A stretch of 64,000 nt of DNA from Edaphobacter lichenicola. GTDB taxonomy: Bacteria > Acidobacteriota > Terriglobia > Terriglobales > Acidobacteriaceae. A program made the position numbers and the translations under genes. Shown piece after piece: positions 19,401 through 28,500 of this stretch. How positions within the stretch are numbered: position 1 is the first letter of the stretch; the number at the start of each line of letters is the position of its first letter. The DNA lies in NCBI RefSeq assembly GCF_014201315.1, contig NZ_JACHDY010000001.1, positions 806,001-870,000 of the forward strand, in the 5' to 3' direction. A model generated the notes under the pieces. It was not told where the DNA came from and made no database searches. It saw only the letters and a list, made by a program, of their open reading frames with translations.

Positions 19401-19508
19401 CGAGGTGAAGAAGCAACCCGGTAAACAGAAAATGAGACAGAGAGTCGCACTTCTACGACAGAAACCTAAAGATGAGAAGTTTCTGTCCGATCGCCAGAGG
19501 TGGCCCAT
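16476..19508 (-). CDS. beta-propeller sensor histidine kinase 1 (Reg_prop/Y_Y_Y/HisKA_3)
   Basis: About 1010 residues from the ATG at 19508. That start leaves a clean signal-like segment (RRSATLCLIFCLPGCFFTSL); a GTG at 19553 is possible. Residues about 40-640 are repeated 'two-component regulator propeller' units with the motif (D/G)xxGxLWxGTxxGLxxF, forming one or two periplasmic propellers. A Y_Y_Y domain follows (LRFRYRLNGWDKDWLDA), then one membrane span (KLFMILACLTLLASVIEI). The kinase part has the phospho-acceptor His in ERIGYQIHDTIIQDLVG and an HATPase with EALANAFRHSNA and DDGSGMD. This is the large hybrid-like sensor layout seen for polysaccharide-sensing systems, though here the regulator is separate. 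It is the last sensor of the minus-strand locus, downstream of the amidohydrolase gene. Confidence 0.93.
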   Translation of the reverse strand: MGHLWRSDRNFSSLGFCRRSATLCLIFCLPGCFFTSLAEDLPVKPLRYYALSSWKTDQGLPQNFITAITQTSDGFLWVGTMSGLVRFDGVRFVSFPAGGGENNLQERVTGLVPGEDGSLWIGTSAGLTHYEHGRFVAIANQAGLKRFPVDDLVPDHEGGLWVANHSRLFKANNHAFTPCLLPVDGHAGGLKAIAEATDRTLWVAGNQGVFALRGGKVSRHYGDAEGLPAANISFVDADARGNVYAGDGHRLFRLEGERFRIVQAPGLGNFVSLLTDHAGALWMASGGLHGISRNVEGTVDSFRMEQGLASNDARILFEDRSGDMWIGTIAGLQRLHNGRFTTYTVADGLPQGQNQYDAVFEDKGYSIWVGSLEDGVGRVHDGRFERFSVREGLKRGQVRGFADSDEGIVVAISDYGLFRLNGKHFVPIAGIPHGYITSPISDTTGALWFGLNGNGVFRLAHGSLRHFTTAEGLPGTRVSSLLLDEQGAVLVATNEGVAQFRGDRFVTIADIPVISIGRDDQRGGLWFGTGDGLVFWKSGHMRRITQAQGLPGNLVLAATTDDADNLWITTANAIAQVDRKQLDAVLTGAENTLWPKRFTQADGLGSRDVLPIGQVDIVRAHDGRIWLATANGLSVAETKTAPAPVAQVFVESIAIDEVLQQTADRIVVPPGRHRLTIIFTSPDLHSPEQLRFRYRLNGWDKDWLDAASVREITYTGLPPGDYQLRVVAANEDGVWSDREASVGVHIRPFFYQTKLFMILACLTLLASVIEITRRRTRYVAEQQRLRFQERAAERERIGYQIHDTIIQDLVGTALQLELIGMQIPENSEKTAYLLADLTARMREMVGKSRNMVSSLHSMATPQYHLLEVLREAAAEFRLGELPVLRLETRGKQPIIKPLVRDEVYRICREALANAFRHSNATRIDVCAAYTDEGIEISISDDGSGMDEETLRIGRSGHFGLSGMQAHAQRIGATVLIDSELNLGTTVRLNVPTPSRRWWHLVRNIVVTGMR

Positions 19509-19636
19509 GATTTGAGAATAGAGCATGTAGGTGTAGAACGCCTGACGCATCACCGCAACCGGCCCGAAACCGCAATTCTAAAAGAGACAGCAAACCTGAT
19601 CACTCGTTTTCTGATGATCTAACGAACTCTGAACGC

Positions 19637-20986
19637 TTAGTGTTCGGTGTCTGTACTTGCTTCTGCGTGGCGGCGAGGTGCGAAGGTGCTCCATCGATAT
19701 GCCTCCTTTTCGTTAGGGTCAGGTTTCGCTGTCCACAGCGTGGCGCTGATTCCATTCAGGTCGTACACGATCTTTCCATCCTTGATGGTGAGTTCACAGA
19801 TGAGCTTCTGGTTGCCATCGAGGCGTTTGTCCACCATGTCGGTAAATCCGAACTTGCCTTTTTCCAGACGAAGCACCGCGACGTCCGCAATCGACCCTTC
19901 AGAGAGATTCCCCAGCTCTTCATGGCGAATCTCACGGGCGGGATGAGAGGTCATCTCCGCAACGACCTCCTTGAGAGGCACACCCACAGCCATGATCTTA
20001 TCGGCAACGTTCAACTGGTCTTTCATAGCCGCGTTCATACTGGTGATGTGAAGATCGGTCGAAATGGAATCGGGGATAAATCCATCCTTGATCATCGGGA
20101 CTGCGAGCGACCATTTGAAGCTGCCGCCTCCCTGTCCCACGTCAAAGTAGATCCCGCGCTTGCGGCCTTCGATGAGGGCTTTGCTCGGACCCAGCGTGAC
20201 GGGATCCTGCTCATGGCGAAGACCAGAGTACATATGTGTGTAGATGTCGCCAGGGCGAAGCTTCTGGGTCATAAGATCGAAAATCGGGCGAGTTGGACGA
20301 TCAACGCCGAAGTCGACCATGACAGGAATGTTGGCGCGGGTCCCGGCGATAACAGCCTGCTCGACCGGTGTCCATTCAGGACCTTCAAAGTGGGCCGTCT
20401 TGATACCGACGATTGTGTTGGGATACTTGAGAGCCATCGCTGCAGTTGCCACTCCGTCCATGTCAGCGGTGTTCTGTTCGTACTTGCCCCCGCGCATTCC
20501 TGAGCCGACGATATCGAGCATTGCAAAAACTCTGGTCTTCGAACGGTCAATGATGCGGTCCTTGAAGTCCTCGAAGTTGCGCCAGCCAGAGCAGCCTGCG
20601 TCCACCACGGTCGTTACGCCCACCCGGAAGGTGAATCCATCCGGTGGAACGCTATTATCGCCAGCATAGGAGTTGCGCTCACCCGTGCCCGCGTAGACAT
20701 GAACGTGAAGGTCAATGAGTCCAGGAGTGACATAAAGTCCCTTAACGTCAATGGTCTTTAGTGCATCGGTCGCAGGGATGTGTACGGCAACCTTTGCAAC
20801 TCGGCCGTCTTTGATTGCCACGTCCATGATGGCGTCGACGTGGTTCTTATCATCTAGGACATGGCCGTTGCTCAATAGCAGATCGTATGCCGGCAAAGCC
20901 TGCTGAGCCGATAAGCTACCGCTTGTCGCGAGGGTAACTGCGAGACAGAAAGGCGCTATACCTTGTTTCCACGAAAACAAATTCAT
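19637..20986 (-). CDS. exported amidohydrolase/deacetylase-family metallohydrolase
   Basis: About 449 residues from the ATG at 20986, which directly begins a Sec signal peptide (GIAPFCLAVTLATSGSLSAQ). Amidohydrolase metal-site motifs are present: the HxH pair in GLIDLHVHVYAG, a likely bridging Lys in IVGIKTAHFEG, His in DIYTHMYSG, and Asp/His in ISTDLHITS. The late block SHPAREIRHEELGNLSEGSIADVAVLRLEKG is the usual C-terminal barrel signature. The closest family I recognise is the EF_0837-type amidohydrolase/deacetylase, which in other bacteria is often encoded beside SelA-like PLP enzymes of the D-glucosaminate ammonia-lyase type, as here. It is the last enzyme gene of the locus, 108 bp after the second PLP enzyme. 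Likely reaction: hydrolysis of an N-acyl or cyclic amide bond; substrate unknown. Confidence 0.87.
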   Translation of the reverse strand: MNLFSWKQGIAPFCLAVTLATSGSLSAQQALPAYDLLLSNGHVLDDKNHVDAIMDVAIKDGRVAKVAVHIPATDALKTIDVKGLYVTPGLIDLHVHVYAGTGERNSYAGDNSVPPDGFTFRVGVTTVVDAGCSGWRNFEDFKDRIIDRSKTRVFAMLDIVGSGMRGGKYEQNTADMDGVATAAMALKYPNTIVGIKTAHFEGPEWTPVEQAVIAGTRANIPVMVDFGVDRPTRPIFDLMTQKLRPGDIYTHMYSGLRHEQDPVTLGPSKALIEGRKRGIYFDVGQGGGSFKWSLAVPMIKDGFIPDSISTDLHITSMNAAMKDQLNVADKIMAVGVPLKEVVAEMTSHPAREIRHEELGNLSEGSIADVAVLRLEKGKFGFTDMVDKRLDGNQKLICELTIKDGKIVYDLNGISATLWTAKPDPNEKEAYRWSTFAPRRHAEASTDTEH

Positions 20987-21094
20987 GACTCCCCAATCGA
21001 TGCGTTGACGATGCAAACAAAGTTTGAATGCGTGATACTCATTTGGTTTCGGCGCTGGGAACATGACAGGTCTTCAGTGCCCCGACGACGAACA

Positions 21095-22702
21095 TCAGAC
21101 ACGGGTCGCCTTCCAGCTTGCGTCTCCGTACTCTCCCATGTTGACGGTTCCGACGATTGTATTGCCCTCAACTATTCCACGAAACGTCCACGGAATTGTG
21201 TTTCCGCTAACGTCCATATTGCTATGCAGTTCAAGCTGGTTCGCATGAATGGTGCCTTTCAGATCGGCTTTGTAGAGTTCACCCTGCTGTCTACCAGTAA
21301 GGTCCCCTCCGCTTTGTTCAAGAATGAAGTGCTGCTCCCCGACGCCACGCGAATATTGAATCGCAATGGCCCACTTCCCGTCTACTTGTGCTGGGGCTCC
21401 GGTCGGAATGACAGGATCTTCATAATGGCCAGGTTTAGTGAGACCCTCGTAGATCGCATCCGCGATGATGCGGTCTTCTCCGGGATCCATCATGTACGGC
21501 ATGATGGTGATCGAACTGGCCATGTGAGCGGGACGAGTGCCAGTGCCGCCATCGACAAGAATTCTTGGTGCGCCTGCATCAAGACGGGCGACAAGCTCAG
21601 TGCCCGTGATCTTCAGCGAGGTCGCATCCCAGTGAATACGGAGACGCGGTGAGCGGTTAGAGAGATCTTCCGGCTGCAGGTACTCGGTCGTGACCGAAGG
21701 CAGCCCCTGCACCCGTTTCTCAATGTACTGAAGCCAGGAGAGCCACTCCTGCTGCTCTGCCGCATGGTCGCGTTTGTACCATTGGCGCACCGCAGCCAGC
21801 AGCCCCATCACCTCTTCCTTACTGCACTTGTAAGCACGACCATAGTTGTGATGCGGCGCTGCCTGAAAGTAAGCCGCCCGGCACAGATCTTTCTGTCCGA
21901 TAAGCATTCCGGACGATTGTGGCCCGCGCATGCACTTGCCTCCCGAGTAGCCGACTAGAGAAGCACCATGCTGAATGTGGATGTTAGGGACAAGCGGCTC
22001 CTCAGCAGCGGCATCCACGAAGACGGGAACACCCTTTTCCTTTGCCATCGAGCAGATACTGGGGATACTAAGCGGACCCCGTTCTGCATCTGGTCCCGAC
22101 AGAATATAGATCATCGCCGTGCGCTCTGAAAGCTTACTGCGAAGCTCCTCTGCGGAGTCCACTTCAACGATCTCTACTCCCGTCATGCGAACCCCGAAAT
22201 CGTAAGGATTCCGGGAGTGTTTAGGAATGATGACCTGATCGCGTGTCTTGATGTAAGGAAGAGCCTGAGACTTCTCCGGATCGGTTCCTGCGATACATGC
22301 AATCGTAGCGAGTGCAATGGCCGCTTCGCATCCGGTCGTAGCAATGCCCCACTCCGCCCCTGTCAACTGCCCCAACTCTTTGCCAACAGCCTCCATAAGC
22401 TCGTCGAGATGAACAAAGTAAAACGATGCGTCGTACATCGCCTGCTTCACCTGAGGCAGAGACCGGGAGCCGCTGATAATGGTGAAGGTGCCGCGACCGT
22501 TTACGATAGGACGTACGCCAATGCGGGTAAAGAGATTGTCGGTCTCTGTGCCTTCATGCATGATCGTCCGCTGAGCGGATGCCTTTTGCTGCGCCGTCGC
22601 AGCCAGGGGTGAGATTGAAGTTACAGCTCCAAAAGCAGAGAGCATACCAGACTGCTTGAGGACTTCACGCCGTGACCACCGTGCGGTGCGAAAGAGAGAC
22701 AT
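21095..22702 (-). CDS. Tat-exported SelA-like PLP-dependent enzyme with an extra C-terminal domain
   Basis: About 535 residues from the ATG at 22702, with AGGA upstream. The N-terminus carries a twin-arginine signal (SRREVLKQSGMLSAFGA, cleavage probably after ATA). Residues about 60-435 are a fold-type-I PLP domain of the SelA/D-glucosaminate ammonia-lyase group. They include TTGCEAAIALATIACIAG, a VFVDAAAEEP Asp motif and the lysine motif YSGGKCMRGPQSSGM (Lys near residue 255). The last 95 or so residues are a separate beta-rich, lipocalin-like module starting GKWAIAIQYSRG and containing LEQSGGDLTGRQQG and GTVNMGEYGDASW. Ordinary members end before it. RidA lies 67 bp upstream and the amidohydrolase 108 bp downstream. 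Expected chemistry is elimination of ammonia from a hydroxy-amino acid or amino-sugar acid, in the periplasm; this is inference. Confidence 0.87.
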   Translation of the reverse strand: MSLFRTARWSRREVLKQSGMLSAFGAVTSISPLAATAQQKASAQRTIMHEGTETDNLFTRIGVRPIVNGRGTFTIISGSRSLPQVKQAMYDASFYFVHLDELMEAVGKELGQLTGAEWGIATTGCEAAIALATIACIAGTDPEKSQALPYIKTRDQVIIPKHSRNPYDFGVRMTGVEIVEVDSAEELRSKLSERTAMIYILSGPDAERGPLSIPSICSMAKEKGVPVFVDAAAEEPLVPNIHIQHGASLVGYSGGKCMRGPQSSGMLIGQKDLCRAAYFQAAPHHNYGRAYKCSKEEVMGLLAAVRQWYKRDHAAEQQEWLSWLQYIEKRVQGLPSVTTEYLQPEDLSNRSPRLRIHWDATSLKITGTELVARLDAGAPRILVDGGTGTRPAHMASSITIMPYMMDPGEDRIIADAIYEGLTKPGHYEDPVIPTGAPAQVDGKWAIAIQYSRGVGEQHFILEQSGGDLTGRQQGELYKADLKGTIHANQLELHSNMDVSGNTIPWTFRGIVEGNTIVGTVNMGEYGDASWKATRV

Positions 22703-22769
22703 AAGAACCCGTTTCCTTTTCCTGAAGTAAGTCGTGTTTGTGGAAGTGCATTGGCGGCTCGGATCAAGT

Positions 22770-23243
22770 TCAGATATAGGCAATAAGATCGATCTCTACG
22801 AGCGAATTTCCCGGAATGCCGCCGGCGGGGGCAATCGTTGTGCGTACCGGAGGGATCTTGCCCCAGCGGCCGCCGTAAACAGTGTTCATCTTTGCCCAGT
22901 CGTTGATGTCGTTGAGATACACGTTGACCTTGAGGACCTTCTCCATGGAAGAGCCCGCTGCGGTCAGATTCTTCTCAAGTTCATCAAGAACATGCTTTGT
23001 ATGCTCTTCAATTGTCCCTTGAAAATGCGCTCCGACTCCCGCAAGAAAGAGAAGGTTGCCATATGAAACGGCGCTTGAGAACAGGGGAACCGGTTCTGAA
23101 GCTGATTTGGGCGGATAAGATCTCTTCTCAAGCTTGCCGGTTACCTGCGCCTTCGCCGTCCCTGCGAGAGCCGCGCCTCCTGTTGCAACAACGGCTGCTT
23201 TGGCAGCGTTCTTGAGAAGACCTCTTCTGGACTGCTTTTCCAT
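22770..23243 (-). CDS. Tat-exported RidA-family enamine/imine deaminase
   Basis: 157 residues from the ATG at 23243, with AAGGAG at ideal spacing. It begins with a twin-arginine signal (QSRRGLLKNAAKAAVVATGG, cleavage near AKA/QVT). The RidA (YjgF/YER057c) domain follows. It contains the active-site Arg in PPVRTTIAPAG and the Glu in LVEIDLIAYI, both needed for deamination in characterised RidA proteins. RidA hydrolyses 2-aminoacrylate-type enamines released by PLP enzymes. Ordinary RidA is cytoplasmic and has no signal peptide, so export is unusual. Its position between the two exported SelA-like genes fits a role in clearing their enamine products. Confidence 0.9.
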   Translation of the reverse strand: MEKQSRRGLLKNAAKAAVVATGGAALAGTAKAQVTGKLEKRSYPPKSASEPVPLFSSAVSYGNLLFLAGVGAHFQGTIEEHTKHVLDELEKNLTAAGSSMEKVLKVNVYLNDINDWAKMNTVYGGRWGKIPPVRTTIAPAGGIPGNSLVEIDLIAYI

Positions 23244-23297
23244 GACTGACTCCTTTTCCGTTGTTAGGCTGATCGAGCATTGCGCGATGTTCAAGCG

Positions 23298-24575
23298 TTA
23301 GGGGGGAGAGAGGACTGCGCGAAGCTGGCGGCCCACGATCTCGGCTTCGCCAGGCTGCAGCATCCAGGTTCCAACGACGATGGTGTTTTCGTTGGAGTGA
23401 GAGCCAAAACGGCCAGATGAGCCTGTCGCAGGGTTCAGTTCAATTCGAGGACGCTGTGCGCGAAGTCGCTCCTGGACCTGCTTTGGCGTGATGCCAACAA
23501 CCTGCGGGTCGTACGCGAGCATCAGATGCGGCACATGATTAGCGACCGCAGGCACGAAGATCTCCGTCTTCATTGTGGGAATGGTCTTCACCTCACGAAC
23601 AATCACATCGGCGCGACGCCTATACTCGGCCTGATCCGCCTCGTCGTTCTGTTCGAGCAGCCAGTCCACCGCAGCGACCATGCCGACGATCTGCTCCTTG
23701 GCAACCTTCATACCGCGGCCTACGGCGTCTGAGTTTGGGTTGTTGCTCTCCATCGCCAGATCGATAAAATGTTTTTTGCCGAGTAACAGTCCCGCATTTT
23801 GTGGACCACGAATTCCCTTCCCACCAGAGAAGCAGACAAGGTCGTAGCCCATGCTCGTGTACTTCCACAAATTCTCGATGGGAGGCATATCCGCCGCAGC
23901 ATCCATATGGCAAGGCACGTTATGTTTATGCGCAACCTCAAGCCAGATCTGGCGATCGATCTCACCCCCTTCGGCCGAATTAAAGAAGTTCGTCATGATC
24001 GTCCTTGGAGAGAATGCACGTCTGTAGTCATCCAGCGTTGTAACCTCGACGATGCGCACTCCACACAGCAGCATCGCGTGGTCGTACTCGTAGCGATGAG
24101 CTTTCTGAACGATCACCTCATTCTTCATGCCGCCTACACTCTCCGGAATCAGGTTTGCTGGAACGCCATTCGCGTTGGCGATGCAGGCAGCTGTTGCGAG
24201 CGTGAGTGCAGCAGAGGCGCCACAACTCACCAGAGCTCCTTCGCATCGAAGTCGTTTGGCAATGTAATCTCCCGAAGCTATTTGTAGATCTTTCAGGACA
24301 ACGGGATGCAGAGCCGCCTCTGCGACAGCGCGCTGCACCTGCGGAGGCATAACCGCAGCAGTGAGGTAGGTGTAGGTCCCGGCAGCGTTGATGATCTTCT
24401 CAACACCAAGCTTTGCGTAGTAGTCCTCCGGTGACGCCGACTCAGAGATGGGAGACAGGGCATCGGACCTCGACGACAGGAAAGGTACGGCACCAAGAGT
24501 GGCCAGCGCCGCCTGCGACCAGCCAAGGAAGCGCCTTCGCGTAAAGATGGTTGAATCTTGTGCGGGGAACGTCAA
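23298..24575 (-). CDS. Tat-exported SelA-like PLP-dependent enzyme (second paralogue)
   Basis: About 425 residues. No ATG is available upstream of the signal. I place the start at a TTG at 24575, five bases after a strong GGAGG; the adjacent TTG at 24578 is less well spaced. The signal is twin-arginine (TRRRFLGWSQAALATLGAVP). The PLP domain shows the same hallmarks as its neighbour: NAAGTYTYLTAAVMPP, SCGASAALTLATAACIA, CHMDAAADMPP and the Lys motif FSGGKGIRGPQNAG (Lys near 251). It lacks the C-terminal beta-rich module of the other paralogue. Family members include D-glucosaminate-6-phosphate ammonia-lyase and related lyases. It starts 42 bp after the RraA-like gene and ends 54 bp before ridA, in one apparent operon. 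Confidence 0.86.
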   Translation of the reverse strand: MTFPAQDSTIFTRRRFLGWSQAALATLGAVPFLSSRSDALSPISESASPEDYYAKLGVEKIINAAGTYTYLTAAVMPPQVQRAVAEAALHPVVLKDLQIASGDYIAKRLRCEGALVSCGASAALTLATAACIANANGVPANLIPESVGGMKNEVIVQKAHRYEYDHAMLLCGVRIVEVTTLDDYRRAFSPRTIMTNFFNSAEGGEIDRQIWLEVAHKHNVPCHMDAAADMPPIENLWKYTSMGYDLVCFSGGKGIRGPQNAGLLLGKKHFIDLAMESNNPNSDAVGRGMKVAKEQIVGMVAAVDWLLEQNDEADQAEYRRRADVIVREVKTIPTMKTEIFVPAVANHVPHLMLAYDPQVVGITPKQVQERLRAQRPRIELNPATGSSGRFGSHSNENTIVVGTWMLQPGEAEIVGRQLRAVLSPP

Positions 24576-24617
24576 CAAAGCCTCCAGGAATCACAGCGTA
24601 CTAAGAAGATCGTTCGG

Positions 24618-25400
24618 TCAGATTCTGCCAAATTGGCGGACAGCCTCTGTGATGGAATGAAACTTTTCAATGAAGGGATACATAGAGTGTTCGCTGTTAT
24701 CCAGCTTCTGTGCGAGAACAAGGATGTCAGCTGCATGCTCACGCGGCACCACCACGACACCATCCTGATCAGCAACAACGATATCGTTGGCAGCAACCGC
24801 GACGCCATCGCAGACGATGGGAACATTCACTCCCGCGAAGCGATAGTGATTCACCGAAGTGGAGGGCACCGGCCCTGTGGAATAGACCGGAAAGCCGATG
24901 CGCTTGAGCTGCGGCAGATCGCGAACTCCTCCATCGACGACCGCACCGGCGAACCCCCTGGCAAACATGGCTGTACCCATCAGTCCACCCATGCCTGCTA
25001 TATCTGCCCCGTCTTCTACCTGCATGACATAAACAGATCCAGCCCCTCCGGAGTCGATCGCCTGAAGCATTCCGGTCAGCGCCGCTGGGTCTTGGTTCTC
25101 CTGTTTAATCAGCTTAACAGTGAGCGCAGCACCGGCAAACTTCGTGGGAAACACCGACTGCATGCGATGCGACATATATCGCTTTTCATGCAGAAGCTGT
25201 TCGATCGCATCGGAGACGGAAGCAGCTTCGACATGACGATACCCATCGATCATAGCCGCCGGATCCGCGGCATACTCTGCTGGGGTCTTCTGTGCGTCGG
25301 CATTCACCTTCTGCATCAGGGTAAGCACCGTACAACAAAGAAAAACGGCCACGGCCGTGCCGGTGATCGGACGAATCCAACTCGTCTTGTTCGAGGTCAT
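24618..25400 (-). CDS. exported RraA-family protein (4-hydroxy-2-oxoacid aldolase/decarboxylase-like)
   Basis: 260 residues from the ATG at 25400. An N-terminal hydrophobic segment (GTAVAVFLCCTVLTLMQ) followed by VNADAQ looks like a Sec signal peptide or an anchor. The rest is the RraA/HMG-aldolase fold, with the metal/substrate motif GAVVDGGVRDLPQL (Arg-Asp pair) and the C-terminal block VVADQDGVVVVPREHA. Enzymes of this group cleave 4-hydroxy-4-methyl-2-oxoglutarate or 4-carboxy-4-hydroxy-2-oxoadipate and decarboxylate oxaloacetate. Others act as RNase E inhibitors, which makes no sense outside the cytoplasm. In this operon an aldolase following PLP deamination is the more likely role. Separated from the TonB receptor by a terminator hairpin. 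Confidence 0.85.
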   Translation of the reverse strand: MTSNKTSWIRPITGTAVAVFLCCTVLTLMQKVNADAQKTPAEYAADPAAMIDGYRHVEAASVSDAIEQLLHEKRYMSHRMQSVFPTKFAGAALTVKLIKQENQDPAALTGMLQAIDSGGAGSVYVMQVEDGADIAGMGGLMGTAMFARGFAGAVVDGGVRDLPQLKRIGFPVYSTGPVPSTSVNHYRFAGVNVPIVCDGVAVAANDIVVADQDGVVVVPREHAADILVLAQKLDNSEHSMYPFIEKFHSITEAVRQFGRI

Positions 25401-25497
25401 GATAGAAGTTTCTCCTCCTCAAAATAATAGGTCTTTTGCGCCTCAACTGTGATCCCCGGCCTTTCCAAATCCCCAGCACTTCCTTCGATGTACGAAG

Positions 25498-25531
25498 GGG
25501 CAGCAGCCGGCGGCATTACCGGCCGCTGCCC
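25498..25531 (-). terminator. hairpin between TonB receptor and RraA genes
   Basis: Stem of 13 positions (GGGCAGCAGCCGG against CCGGCCGCTGCCC) with a single internal A/C mismatch and an 8-base loop, 16 bases past the receptor stop. There is no strong U run after it on the minus strand. It may therefore end most receptor transcripts while allowing some read-through into the enzyme genes. Confidence 0.6.
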
Positions 25532-25546
25532 GAATCGAACAAGTCG

Positions 25547-28500
25547 CTAAAAGATGAACTTGCCCGCGAGTTGCAGCGAACGAGCTCCACTCAACTCACC
25601 GGGAAGGGTCTGGACCCCGATAACCTGACCGAATCCACTGGTGCTCACAGCAGTGCTTGATTGAGACGCAGCGTTGAGAGTTGGATTTCCGCTTCCGTTC
25701 GAAGAATTTGGATTTGCCGCACTGGGATGGTTGAACACGTTCAGAGCCTCCGCCCGGAACTGAATCTTCATGCGCTCACGCAGTCCAAAGTCTTTGAAAA
25801 GCGACAGATTATCATACGAGAAGCCGGGCCCGTGAAGAGTATTTCTGGAGGTGTTTCCGAAGCCATAGTTGTAAGCAACTATGCCTCCAGAGGAGTTCAA
25901 TGTCTGCGGAGCTACAGGAAGTGTGTAGGCCGTCGCGTCGATGCAAGACGTCTTGTTCCCCGTAATGTAGTTGTGCAGACTGCAGTGAGCACTGGCCAGA
26001 TGAACGAAACTCGGTCGCGTCGTACCCTGATCGAATCCTGCGCTGTTATAGCCGAGTACCACGTTGAAGGGCATGCCAGTCTGCAGATTGACGATGTCAT
26101 TGAGCTGCCAGCCACCAAGTGTCTCCTGAACCCAGCGGTTTCTTCCTTTGAAGGATGGCAGATCGTAGGTCATTACGCCGACGAAACGATGACGGATATC
26201 CCAGTTGGAGTTGCCATAGTCTGCTTTGATGTTGAATGGCTGCGACGCTGTTCCGCCGCCGTTCGAATCTGAACCAATGTCCAGGTCGTGAGACCACGTA
26301 TAGCTTGCCTGTCCCGATAGACCATGGAAGAGCCGCTGACGAAAGATTGTCGTCAAGCCGTTGTAGTGGGAGTAGGCAATGTTATTGAGATCGCGGATCG
26401 AACCAAAGAGCTGGTTTGGCCGCCGAGAGTTGAGCGTCGGCTTAGTAGTTTTGTAGGACGCAATCTCGTTTCCACTAGGATTGATGGGCAGATTTGTGTA
26501 GTCGCTGATATCCAGATGCAGAGAGTGAGACCCCAGATACTGAAGCTCAAAAGCCGCCCCCCTCCACAACTCCTGCCCAACGCTCACGTTCCACTGATAG
26601 CTGCGCTGTGTTTTGTTCTTCGGGTCGTATTGAACTGCGCTCTGAAAACTTCCGGGGATGCCAGCAGCTGAAGAAGAGCTAGCTGCTCCCGCAGTTGGAT
26701 CGGCTAAGGATAGCTTTGTTCCAATTGCGCTGTATCCGACGAAGGCTCCCAGTGGATAGTTGCTGCTGAGCAGGGTAAAGCTGTTGAGCTGGTTGGCGTT
26801 ATAGTAAAACCCTGCTCCTCCTCTGATCACCGTCTTATCGGTTGCCCGATAGGCGATTCCCAGACGTGGTCCCCAATTGTCATGCGTTGCACTGGCAAGC
26901 TTGAACCCAGGAGTAGGAGTGAAGGCCCCTGGAGTCTGCGCAGTTGTGGGCGGAATCAACGCGGTCTGGTCGGCGTTCAGCAACCGTGCGTAGCCGTTCA
27001 GACTGTAAGGGACGGTCGGCAGGTCGTAACGCAGACCATAGTTTATGGTCAGCTTCGAGGTAGCCTGCCAGTTGTCCAGAACGAAGAACCCATCACGCCA
27101 CTCGCCCACCGAACCCTTGATGGTACTTACAGGCGTCTGATCGCTGGCAGGCAGGCCCAACGCAAAGTCGGCCCGGCTGTCACCCGTCAGTGTTCCATTG
27201 AAGGTAAACAAGCCGAGGGATTCGTTGGTGGCCGCACGGCCAAGGGTCAGCTTCCGCAGTTCAAGACCAGCCATGATGCTGTGCTTTCCGCGGGTGTAGC
27301 TGACTTGGTCATACCCGTCGAGCGTACGATCGTCCTGGAACCAGTTCGTTCCGTTGTTTCCAATGTTCATGCCGCTTGCGCTGGTGAGCTGAACATTGGG
27401 AATTCCAAGGTTTCCCGTCGTCGTGTCGTAGTTGAAGCCGGGGATGCCGAGAGAGGTGCCCGCTCCTTTGAGGTTGTTCACATACCAGTAGTTCAAAGAG
27501 TCCGTCAGAAACTTGTTGATACCGAAGTGAAAGTCATTGACGAGTCGGGGCGTAATGACGTGGGAGTATCCGATAGCGAGATTTCGGCTATTACCAGGTC
27601 CGTATCCGCCGGCTACCGGAACCTGATTTCCGTTGGCGTAGGTCAGGTTCTGCCAGTGGTAGCGAACGAAGAGCCGCACCCGCTCCCCGATGTTTTCATC
27701 GACGCGCTCCAGCGTCTGGGCGATAAACAAGTTGTTCGGGAAGTACACATTGTTGAGGTTGTTGTTTATCCCCGCGACGTTCGGCAGCGGCACATATGCC
27801 TCGTACTTTTTGGCAATCAACGCTGCGGGAGTCGATAGTTCGCTGGCCGGAATCTGATTGTTCAGGTAATAAGCATTCTTGTTATACGGGTCTTTAAGAC
27901 AGATGCCCGTACAGCTGCCGTCGGGATTCAGGGTGCCTAACGCCGAGAAATCGCCGCCCTCCTGGGCCCCCGTCATAACGGTGGAAGTACCAGCGCTCTG
28001 TGCCTTCTGATTGAGCTTCTCGTAGGAACCAAAGAAGAAGGTCTTGTTGTGGCCGTTATAGAGCTTTGGAATCCAGACAGGGCCACCCAGGGTAAACCCA
28101 TACTGGTTGTAGTTCAGAGGCGCCTTCTTCTGCGTAGGAGAGTCAAGAAAGTTGTGCGCGTTCAGAGCCGTATTCTTGACATAGTCGTAGACCACGCCAT
28201 GAAAGTCATTAGTGCCAACCTTACTCACGAGGTTGATGTGCACGCCGAGGTAGGCGCCATACTGTGCAGGATAGTTGCCGCTCTGCATCTGAACCTCGGA
28301 GATCATATCCGTGCCGGGGCGCGCAGGAGTGACGTTTCCCAGGTTGTTCATGATCGAGACACCATCGAGAGTCAGGTCGTTCTGAGTCTCACGCTGTCCT
28401 GCTCCAATAAAGTCGACGCCGGGAGGGTTTCCGCTGTAGCTGGTCTTCGATCCGATCGTGACGTTCGAGGCTAGCGCAGCCACCTCGAGCGCATTGTGCC

